A DNA stretch of 64,000 nt from Closterium sp. Naga37s-1 (taxonomy: Eukaryota; Streptophyta; Zygnematophyceae; Desmidiales; Closteriaceae): the NCBI GenBank assembly GCA_947471745.1, contig CANJKZ010000772.1, positions 1,240,001-1,304,000 of the forward strand, given 5' to 3'. This document shows, one piece after another, positions 51,385 through 61,000 of the stretch (the stretch's first letter is position 1; every line of letters starts with the position of its first letter). The notes under the pieces were generated by a model. That model did no database searches. It saw nothing but the letters and a program-made list of their open reading frames with translations, and was not told the DNA's origin. The position numbers were made by a program, and so were the translations under genes.

Positions 51385-51515
51385 TGTCAGAATACTGAAC
51401 GAGAATGAATGCATTGAGCAGAAAGTTGGTACAAGTACTAACCCTAATAGGGTTGTACCCCTTCTGCGCTACCCCATTACAGCTTTCACAATAAAAGCAT
51501 TATCACACTTTGACA
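51385..51515 (-). repeat. Copia 3 LTR
   Basis: It is 131 bp. GCAGAA (51418) with TTCTGC (51462) and GGTACAA (51428) with TTGTACC (51453) can form one two-part hairpin. Confidence 0.88.
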
Positions 51516-51779
51516 CACCCCCATAGGCAAAGTGGGGGAGAACAAGTGGTCACAAGACAAGTCAAGAAAAGCAAAGCAAGCTCAGGGTGGATCACGAAGT
51601 CACCACACATTCCGAGCACAAGCAAATGGCCACACGGCCAGTTCACATGCAGAGTTATATAAAAGAAAAGAAATAGTACAGTGATCATAACCTAGCAAGT
51701 AAAAGCATGCAGGTAATATATAGATCACAGTACAAGCAAAGTCACATAGTAAGTGAGGCAAAGTAGGCACAATGCCTAA

Positions 51780-52853
51780 AACAGTACAGAAACGCTAATG
51801 GTCACCAGGCTGAAGTGCTTTGGTGAATATATCAGCAGTGTTGACCCGAGTGGCCATCTAAGCAAGACGAAGCTGACCACGCTGCTGCAACTCTCGAGCA
51901 AGGAAGTAACGCAGAGCAATGTGCTTCGTTCTCTGCTCCAGTCTGTGCTCCTGACATAAGGCAATCATGGCCTTGTTGTCTACGTACAGAACTGGAGAAG
52001 AACGAGGCCGCTCTCCCAAGTCTGTCAGCAGGTAGGTGAGCCAGCGTAACTCCTGTGCAGCCATGGCCCCTGCGTAGATCTCAGCCTCACAACTGGAACT
52101 GAGAACAGAAGACGAGCGGGTAGACCGCCAAGAAACAGAGCCGGAGCCAAGGCTGAAAGTGTAACCATGTGACGACCGCGGAGTAGCCAAGTCGTCAACC
52201 CAAGAAGTGTCTGCGTGTCCAGTAAGGACAACTGGACCCCGTCCTCCAAGCACGAGCCCTATGCCCGACGTACTGCACAAGTAGCGCAACACCCTCTTAG
52301 CGGCCTCCCAGTGCTCAGGTCGGTGTCTCCCGGGCGCAACGTAGCGTGCCAGGATGCTAAGAGGGTAGGCAAGGTCAGGTCGAGTGCAGGTCATCAGGTA
52401 CATGAGGCAGCCCACAAGCTCTGGATACGGGCCACTCGGCTCTACAGACTCGTCCGAAGGTGGAGCTGAGAGCGAGTGACCGGTAGGCAGAGGAGTGGAC
52501 TGTGGTGAGGATTACCAGAAGCCGAAGCGCTGAAGGACCTGCTGCACCATGTGTGACTGAGTCAGGGTGATGATGTGCCGTGCTCTGTCCCGGGTGATCT
52601 GCAAGCCAAGATAGCTGTGCAGCTCACCCAGGTCAGTGCAGGTGTGTCTCGTCTGCAGCTCCGACTTCACAAGGGCCAGTGCCTCAGTGTCAGCAGTGGC
52701 AAAGACCAAGTCGTCGACGTACACGAGGACGTAGAACGGCGGAAGCGAAGTGTCGGTGCGCAGCGACGAGTCAGCAGTCGAGGGAGCAAACCCAAGAGCC
52801 GCAAGCGTCGTCCTCAGTGTGTCGTGCCACTCGCGAGGCGCCTAGCGGAGACC
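51780..52853 (-). pseudogene. pol: Copia 3 RT C-terminus and RNase H
   Basis: Minus-strand translation gives YVDDLVFATADTEALALVKS (52724 on), MGCLMYLMTCTRPDLAYPLS, SSSCEAEIYAGAMAAQELRW and LYVDNKAMIALCQEHRLEQR. A TAG after LRLA (near 51856) and other breaks make it inactive. Unlike copia 1 and 2 it keeps the Cys-Gln after ALC. Confidence 0.88.
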
Positions 52854-52858
52854 TTCGT

Positions 52859-53030
52859 CCTGATGCTTCAGGGCAAAATCTCACGGACTTCCTGAAATTT
52901 CAGGGCTCAACACGAAAATTATCCTGAAGTCACAGGGTAAAATATACCATCATCCTGAAATTGCAGGGAAAACTCCTGACACTATCCTGAAATCAGGGTA
53001 ATCAAGATGTTTTACCCTGATATCGTGGGG
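52859..53030 (+). repeat. Cluster of CCTGA...CAGGG imperfect palindromes
   Basis: Six words of the form CCTGA, 3-5 bases, TCAGG or CAGGG (for example CCTGAAATTTCAGGG, CCTGAAGTCACAGGG, CCTGAAATTGCAGGG) are spaced about 25-35 bp apart at the truncation point of copia remnant 3. They are not part of any element I recognise. Confidence 0.7.
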
Positions 53031-53483
53031 CCTGTCAAAGACTAACGGCGCTTTGGTTTTTCTTTCCAGGAGCTTTTATTGATTGGGTTCGTGAAGCTTT
53101 CTACCAGTGTGCTAAACAGTGCCTCATCCTACATGCTAGATACTCTTGGAGTCATGACATTTTTCACCAGTGGCTAAACAACACGCATACAGAGTTGAAA
53201 CTGGTAGCAACAACCATACTAGCATTTCTCTAATGCATCAATACGGTACAGGATTCATCAGCTTGTCACTCAAAGTGGATGTACCATTTAAGTTCCAATA
53301 ATCAGTAATGGAAATCACCACTCTGCACCAGCTTCACATTAAAGGTGATACTATTTTCACTTTAAAGCTCGTCATCATTTTGCCATGATCGTTGTAGAGG
53401 TGAACTACGCTCAATATACTGGTTTGAACTTCTTTGATAAGATGTTGAACTCCATTTTGTTTTGTCAGGGTTTAAAGTTGTTC
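53031..53483. other. AT-richer gene-free stretch
   Basis: No long frame, no match to any other part of the window and no repeat is visible. It lies between the palindrome cluster and the gypsy LTR and may be original host flank. Confidence 0.5.
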
Positions 53484-53488
53484 ACAAG

Positions 53489-53815
53489 TGTTACGGGTGC
53501 AATGAATCGAGGTAGCGAGGATTGCACTAGAGTGTTCAATGAGTACAAAATATGAGCGAAGGCATGAGCGAATACTTATATGCGAAAATGTGCAAACGGT
53601 AACGCGGTGCGTGCGAGCTAGCTAGTGCTACGCTGGCGCGAGGTTCGGGCTAGTCCCGAAGCGTAGGCCGACTCGGCTGCTCCAGCAGTGCAAGGTTTGG
53701 TGAAACAGTGCGCGCGAAGTTGGCGAAGCCCCGTTAGCAGTAACGGGCGAACGTCGGCTGCTGCTGTACACGATGTGGACGGTCGCGGTAAGGAATAGAG
53801 AGAAAATTCCTTACA
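53489..53815 (-). repeat. Gypsy copy 2 3' LTR
   Basis: It is 327 bp, uninterrupted, and shows the empty site (AAGTATT) of the pogo insertion in copy 1. Confidence 0.92.
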
Positions 53816-53879
53816 CTACCCACCCCCCCCCCCCCCCCCCCCCCCTCCCGTCAAGAAGCCCCCTCCGCTACGCGAGTAC

Positions 53880-55091
53880 GTGTATATCGCGGAAACCCCG
53901 GCTCCTCATGTACACTTGCAAGGCATGGTGGTTTTCGATGTTGGCCAGGGACACCCAGCTAACCTCAGTTGGCGTACGGTCCTTCCAGCGAACGAGGAAC
54001 TCGATCCTCTTGATGCCTGTGCGGTGGCGAATCCGATGGCTCAGATTTTTCCGGGCTCGATGATCGGCTCCAATGCAGGGCGAGTCATGGATGGCGGGCG
54101 GTGACGAGGCAGTTGGCTCATGCTTGGGATGTAAGGGCGAAGCAGGCTAACATGGAATGATGGGCTGATGTACCAGTCTGTCGGCAACAGTAAGTGGGCG
54201 GTAACTGGGGTGATCATGTGGTTGTTTTGAAATGGTCCACACTAGCGCGGTCGTAATTTCGGTACGACGGGCAGTCTTAAGTTCAGTGTGTCGAGCAGTA
54301 CGTAATCCCGTGACTGGTACGTGACTGGGCGGCGGTGGCGGTCAGCGTTGCGTTTAGCGACGACATTGGGTTTTTTAATTGCTTCTGCGGCTCTGGTGCG
54401 GGCAGCTTGCAGAATCTCGGCAAATTGCTGTGCTCGTGGCGTTGGGTTGTCCAGACTCGGCGTCATGGGCATTGTTGGGTTTTGCCTGTAGTTCAGGTAA
54501 AACGGAGACTGCTGCGTCGTCGCTGACGTGGCGTTGTTGTAGGCGAACTCGATGAGCGGCAGCTGCTGCTCCCAAGTTGTCGGGTCGTCGCACGTGGCCC
54601 GAATCAACTGCTCCATCGTCTGATTGGTCCGCTCCGTTTGACCGTCGGTCTCGGGGTGGTACGATGAACTGAACTGTAGCCTGGTCCCGAACTGCTCCCA
54701 GAGGTTCTTCCAGAAGTTGCTGGTAAACTTCGTGTCGCGGTCGATGATTATCACGGCTGGTATCCCGTGCAGTCGAACGTCGGCTGCGATGAACAGGCGA
54801 GCGGTTTCTTCGGCTGAGATAGATTTCTTGCACGCAACGAAGTGAGCAATTTTCGTCAGTCTGTCAACGACGACCATAACCGCGTCGTTACCCCCCAGGG
54901 TTCGAAGGTAACCCCGTGACGAAATCCATGGTAACTTGCTGCCAGGCGCGCTCGGGTGGTGGAATCGGCTGCAATTCTCTTTCGCGAGCTCTTCATCACC
55001 TGACACATAGGACACGCGCCCACGTGGTGATGTACGTCGGTCAACAGCTCCGGCCAGTAGTAATACCGCTGCAGTAACAGTTCCCTCAGTA
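53880..55091 (-). pseudogene. Gypsy copy 2 integrase and chromodomain
   Basis: Minus-strand translation gives VVVDRLTKIAHFVACKKSIS, IIDRDTKFTSNFWKNLWEQF, HPETDGQTERTNQTMEQLIR and FAYNNATSATTQQSPFYLNY. The DDE residues are present. Frame breaks occur near 54880 and at 54242, where a TAG follows LRPR. The chromodomain part near 53900-54050 is shifted. Confidence 0.85.
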
Positions 55092-55096
55092 GTGAG

Positions 55097-55257
55097 TGTC
55101 AAACATATATGCTTAGTTATATCTAGGCTTAGTTCATGTGTTTACATTTGTCTAGGCTATAGTGGGTTTAGCCTTAGGGGGTACAGAATTCTCTCGACAT
55201 TCTACTTGTACCCTTCCTTGTTTCCTAGTCAATCATTCTCACCTAAGGATTCTAACA
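55097..55257 (+). repeat. Copia 2 5' LTR
   Basis: It begins TGTCAAACATATATGCTTAG and ends GGATTCTAACA. A primer-binding-like TGGTATTAAGAGC follows. GGGTACA (55179) and TGTACCC (55207) can pair. Confidence 0.95.
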
Positions 55258-55270
55258 TGGTATTAAGAGC
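55258..55270 (+). other. Copia 2 primer-binding site
   Basis: TGGTATTAAGAGC directly follows the LTR and resembles the initiator-tRNA-Met complement. Confidence 0.65.
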
Positions 55271-55317
55271 AACTAAGTCTTAGGACCTAGTCTCAATGGG
55301 CCCACCACCTACTGCAC

Positions 55318-58020
55318 TACCCGTACCTAGCCCGTCGACTTTGTCGCCCGCGCCCGGCCCGTACCTAGCCCGTCGCCCGGCCCGTACCTAGCTCGTCGCC
55401 TCGGCCCCGCTGGCCCCTTCGACTTTGTCGCCCGCGCCCGGTTCGTACGTAGCCCGTCGCCTCGGCCCCGCTGGCCCCGCCGTCTTCGTCGCCCAAGCCC
55501 GGCCCGTACCTAGCTTGTCGCCAGGCCCGTACGTAGCCCGTCGCCTCGACCCCGCTGGCCCCGCCGTCTTCGTCGCCCGTGCCCGGCCCGTACCTAGCTC
55601 GTCGCCAGGCCCGTACGTAGCCCGTCGCCTCGGCCCCGCTGGCCCCGCCGTCTTCGTCGCCCGCGCCCGGCCCGTACCTAGCTTGTCGCCCGGCTCGTAC
55701 CTAGCCCGTTGCCCGGCCCGTACGTAGCCCGACACCTCGGCCCCACTGGCCCCGTCAACTTCGTCGCCCGCGCCAGGCCCGCACCTAGCCCGTCGCCCGG
55801 CCAGTACCTAGCCCGTCGCCCGGCCAGTACCTAGCCCGTCGCCCGGCCCGTACCTAACCCGTCGCCCGGCCCGTACCTAGCCCGTCGCCTCGGCCCCGCT
55901 GGCCCCGTCAACTTCGAAGCCAGTCGCCCGGCCCGTACCTAGCCCGTCGCCTCGGCCCAGCTGGCCCCGCCAACTTCGACGCCCGCGCCCGGCACGTACC
56001 TAGCCCGTCGCCCGGCCCGTACCTAGCCCGCGCCCGGCCTCGTCTCCTGCCTGCGCCCGGCCCGTACCTAGCCCGTCGCTCGGCCTGTACCTAGCCCGTC
56101 GCTCGGCCCGTACCTAGCCTCGTGCCCGGCCCTGTACCTGCCCAGCGCCCGGCCCTGTACCTGTTTGGCCCCTCGGCCCCCTTGGCCCCTCGGCCCCTTG
56201 TTTGGCCCCGCGGCCCCTAGGCCCCTCGGCCCCCCCAAGGCCCCCCCCCCCGGCCCCTACTTTGGCCCCTTGTTTGGCCCCTCGGCCCCCTAGGCCCCCC
56301 GGCCCCTACTTTGGCCTCTCGGCCCCCTAGGCCCCTCGGCCCCCCTAAGGCCCCCCAGGCCCCTTGTTTGGCCCCGCGGCCCCTAGGCCCCTCGGCCCCA
56401 CCTCAGAGCCTGGCGCCCGGCCCCCCGGCCCCTACTTTGGCCCCTCGGCCCCCTAGGCCCCTTGTTTGGCCCCTCGGCCCCCCTAGGCCCCTCGGCCCCG
56501 CTAAGGCCCCCCCCGGCCCCGTGTTTAGCCCCGCGGCCCCTAGGCCCCTCGGCCCCACCTCAGAGCCTGGCGCCCGCCCCCCCCCCCCCCCCGGCCCCTA
56601 CTTTGGCCCCTCGGCCCCCTAGGCCCCCCGGCCCCTACTTTGGCCCCTCGGCCCCCAAGGCCCCTTGTTTGGCCCCTCGGCCCCCTAGGCCCCTCGGCCC
56701 CCCTAAGGCCCCCCCCAGGTCCCTTGTTTGGCCCCGCGGCCCCTAGGCCCCTCGGCCCCACCTCAGAGCCTGGCGCCCGGCCCCCCGGCCCCTACTTTGG
56801 CCCCTCGGCCCTCTAGGCCCCTTGTTTGGCCCCTCGGCCCCCTAGGCCCCTCGGCCCCCCTAAGGCCCCCCCAGGCCCCTTGTTTGGCCCCGCGGCCCCT
56901 AGGCCCCTCGGCCCCACCTCAGAGCCTGGCGCCCGGCCCCCCGGCCCCTACTTTGGCCCCTCGGCCCCCTAGGCCCCTTGTTTGGCCCCTCGGCCCCCTA
57001 GGCCCCTCGGCCCCCCTAAGGCCCCCCCGGCCCCGTGTTTGGCCCCGCGGCCCCTAGGCCCCTCGGCCCCACCTCAGAGCCTGGCGCCCGGCCCCCCCCC
57101 CGGCCCCTACTTTGGCCCCTCGGCCCCTAGGCCCCTCGGCCCCCTAGGCCCCTCGGCCCCCCCAAGGCCCCCCCGGCCCCTTGTTTGGCCCCGCGGCCCC
57201 TAGGCCCCTCGGCCCCACCTCAGAGACCGGGGCCCGGCCCCCCGGCCCCTTGTTTGGCCCCTCGGCCCCCTAGGCCCCTCGGCCCCCTCTAGGCCCCCCG
57301 GCCCCTTGTTTGGCCCCGCGGCCCCTAGGCCCCTCGGCCCCACCTCAGAGACCGGCGCCCGGCCCCCCGGCCCCTTGTTTGGCCCCTCGGCCCCCTAGGC
57401 CCCTCGGCCCCCTCTAGGCCCCCCGGCCCCTTGTTTGGCCCCGCGGCCCCTAGGCCCCTCGGCCCCACCTCAGAGACCGGCGCCCGGCCCCCCGGCCCCT
57501 TGTTTGGCCCCTCGGCCCCCTAGGCCCCTCGGCCCCCCTCTAGGCCCCCCGGCCCCTTGTTTGGCCCCGCGGCCCCTAGGCCCCTCGGCCCCACCTCAGA
57601 GACCGGCGCCCGGCCTCCCGGCCCCTTGTTTGGCCCCTCGGCCCCCTCTAGGCCCCCCGGCCCCTTGTTTGGCCCCGCGGCCCCTAGGCCCCTCGGCCCC
57701 ACCTCAGAGACCGACGCCCGGCCTCCCGGCCCCTTGTTTGGCCCCTCGGCCCCCTAGGCCCCTCGGCCCCCCCCCCCTAGGCCCCCCGGCCCCCTGTTTG
57801 GCCCCGCGGCCCCTAGGCCACTCGGCCCCACCTCAGAGACCGGCGCCCGGCCCCCCGGCCCCTTGTTTGGCCCCTCGGCCCCCTAGGCCCCTCGGCCCCC
57901 CCTAGGCCCCCCCGGCCCCTTGTTTGGCCCCGCGGCCCCTAGGCCTCTCGGCCCCCTAGGCCCCTCGGCCCCTCGGCCCCTAGGCCCTCTTGTGTGGCCC
58001 CTCGGCCCCTAGGCCCCTCG
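55318..58020 (+). repeat. GC-rich minisatellite leader of copia 2
   Basis: The first block (to about 56160) repeats CCCGGCCCGTACCTAGCCCG and CCTCGGCCCCGCTGGCCCC. The second block repeats CGGCCCCTAGGCCCCTCGGC within a higher-order unit of about 120 bp that includes CCTCAGAGACCGGCGCCCGG. Open frames of 60-156 codons in this stretch have no coding features. Confidence 0.95.
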
Positions 58021-58097
58021 GCTCCGCCCCTTCGCTACTACTACTGCTGTTCCTGCTGCTCCTACTACCGCCCCGCGCGCCGCCTAGATTGCCCACT

Positions 58098-61000
58098 ATG
58101 ACTTCTCTTCGTCGTCGCGGTGGGAGTGGTGACGGCGGTGGTGGAGGCAGTGGGGGTGGTGGCGGCCGTCCAAGCAGTCGCTGTGGAGCTGTTCGGTGGG
58201 GAGCTTCTGGCGGTGGCCAGCAGCGTCAGCGCGAGTCCCTTACACCCCAGCAGCTACGTGAGTGGTGCACTAGTAGGGGTGGTGGCGGCGGCAGTAGTGG
58301 CGGTCACTCAACAGCTTTTCAGTTGGGAGTTCCTGGCGGTGGCCTGACGCACCTGCAGTGGCGTCCGCGCGAGACCCTTACGCCTCAGCAGCTTCGTGAG
58401 TGGTACGTTCAGCGTGGGGCGTCTCCGAGTAGTGTTCGCTGCCCGTACGTCATTCGCACAGGTGACCGGGCTGGTCAGACTTGCGGGACATTTGGTCACA
58501 CACAGTCTCGCTGCTTCTCCTGTCTGAGCGACACCTGGCGTGCAGAGTTTGGCGATGCGACTGAGCTTCCCCGCTGGCTCGAGCTGGCTAGGCAGCGTGT
58601 GGATATCTTTGCTCTAGACTATGATGCTATTCTCACTGCTATGTATGCTTTGTCTTTTAGTGCGGAGGGTGACTGTTCCCGGTGTGTGCCACCTGACCCA
58701 GGTGTGGCAGCTGCTGCTCTAGGTGCTAGTGCGTCTGGTACTCCCCCTGGTACTGCGCCTGCTGAGGCCTTGCACTCCTTCACGTTGGACTCCGGCGCCT
58801 CGCGCTGTTTCTTTCGTGACAGCACCACTCTCACTCCTCTTCCTGCACCTGTTCCGGTCAGACTGGCTGATCCCTCTGGGGGCCCGGTCGTTGCCAGTTC
58901 TGTCAAACTTATATCTGCTATAGTCTATTTAGGCTGTAGTGGGGTAGTTCCTAGAGGGTACAACACTTATGTGTTGTCTATTTGTACCCACCTCATTCCT
59001 AGTTCAATCATTCTTTTCGTCAATTATCTCACAAGTTCCTCCACTGTCCTCCCGTGTCCGGCGGTTCCGTCCGGCTCTCTGTCAGGTCTTCACCTCCCCT
59101 CAATCTCTACGAACTTGGTGAGTACCGCTGCCCTTCAGGATGCGATGGTCACTACCACCACTCCTGGGGGTCAGCGTGTGTCGATCTGCACGTGCACGTG
59201 GACGGGGCGTCACCTGGCTACGTTCACTCGTCGGCCAGGGTCGAGTCTGTACACACTGGCTACCGAGCCTCCTCAGGTCGCTGCGTCTGCTCAGGTGTCC
59301 GCGTCAGGTCAGGTAGCCGACTCTTGCTCGTGTCGCCTCCTGTCGCACCAGACTCTTCTTTGGCACCACCGCCTGGGTCACCCCTCCCTGCCACGCCTTC
59401 GTGGCATGCACTCCCGTCTCCTTGTCTCTGGTCTCCCCAGGTCTCTGCCTCCCCTGCCGCCCTCGCCTGCCCCGCACTGTCTTCCTTGCGTCGAGGGACG
59501 GCAGATGGACGTGTGGGGCCCAGCCCGCGTCAGTGGACAGGGCGGCGGGCGCTACTTTCTGCTGGTAGTTGATGACTACACGCGATACACCACAGTCTTC
59601 CCCTTGCGCAGCAAGGGTGAAGTCTCTGCTGTCTTGATCCCTTGGATCCGCACAGTCCGTCTCCAGCTGCGTGCGCGTTTCGGCCAGGACCTTCCTGTCC
59701 TGCGTCTGCACTCTGACAGAGGTGGTGAGTTCTCCTCCGACCTCTTGCGGGACTTTTGTCGTGGGGAGGGCATCACCCAGACGTTCACGCTTCCGGACTC
59801 CCCTCAGCAAAATGGGATTGCTGCGCGCCGCATTGGCTTAGTCATGGAGGTCGCTCGTACCTCCATGATTCATGCGGCAGCTCCCCATTTTCTGTTGCCG
59901 TTTGCGGTCCGGTACGCTGCGCATCAGCTCAACCTTTGGCCCCGTGTCTCCTTGCCGGAGACCTCGCCCACACTGCGTTGGACGGGGAAGGTTGGCGATG
60001 CGTCGGTGTTCCGGGTCTGGGGTTCTCGTGCCTTTGTTCGCGATACGTCCGCGGACAAGCTCTCCGCCCGCGCTATTCCCTGCGTCTTCCTTGGCTTTGT
60101 CCCTGATGCGCCTGGCTGGCAGTTTTACCACTCCACCTCGCGCCGTGTCCTCCCTTCTCAGGACGTCACGTTCGACGAGTCGGTTCCCTTCTACCATCTC
60201 TTCCCCTACCGCTCTGCCCCTTCCCCGCCCCCGCCGCTCTTCCTTGCTCCCGGTCTGCCTCCGGTAGACCCCCTCCCGCCCCAGGGTCCTGCTCCCTCGG
60301 GAGTGTCTCATGTAGACCCTCTCCCTGGTACTGCGCCTGTTCAGGTAGCTGTCGTCTCAGGTGCTGCTCCAGGTGCTGCGTCTGGGGGTGCTGCGTCTGG
60401 GGGTGCGGAGCCGGGGGGTGCGGGGTCTGAGGGTGCTGGGTCTGGGGGTGCTGAGCCTGAGGGTGTTGAGCCTGGGGGTGCTGAGTCGGAGGGTGCGGAG
60501 CCTGAGGGTGCTGAGTCGGAGGGTGCGGAGTCTGGGGGTGCTGAGCCTCGGGGTGCTGCTTCGTCTGGAGGTCCTACTGGTGCTTCACCGCGACTGTCCT
60601 CGCAGCAGCTGCGTGAGTGGCTTGTTCAGCGCGCACACCGTCGGAGTGGGGCTCCCGGAGCTGGCGAGCCTGGAGGCGCTGGAGCTGGAGGTGCTGCTGT
60701 TACTACTGGAGTTGGAGACCCTAGGGAGCCTGGAGCAGCTGGCGCTGGAGGCGCTGGAGCTGGAGTAGCTGGAGTTGGAGGCCCTGGCGCAGGAGGCGCT
60801 GGAGCTGCAGGAGCTGGAGCTGTTGACCCTGGTGCTGGAGGTGCTGGAGGCCCTGTGCGGCCGCGCCCGTACTTCGTTCCCCTGCTTCAGCAGGTTCTTG
60901 GTGTCCCGTCTTCTACTGGTCTTCCTCCTCCCTTCCTGTGTCCACCGCCTGACCAGTCGCAGCCGCCGTTACAGCCAGCCTCCCCACTGCCTGTTCCCTC

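Larger units (their letters stand above)
51385..52853 (-). mobile_element. Copia remnant 3, 5'-truncated
   Basis: A 3' LTR (51385-51515, TGTCAGAATACTGAACGAGA to CACACTTTGACA on the plus strand) is preceded, in element sense, by the polypurine block (51516-51537) and by RNase H and RT C-terminal sequence. Homology to copia 2 stops abruptly near 52853, within the codons for GLRQAPREW. No 5' LTR or target duplicate is visible. Confidence 0.9.

Noticed and set aside
56311..57905. Proline-rich frames of about 100-156 codons in the copia 2 leader
   Set aside because: Pure minisatellite translation (PRPLGPSAPP type) with no start context and frames broken by unit changes.
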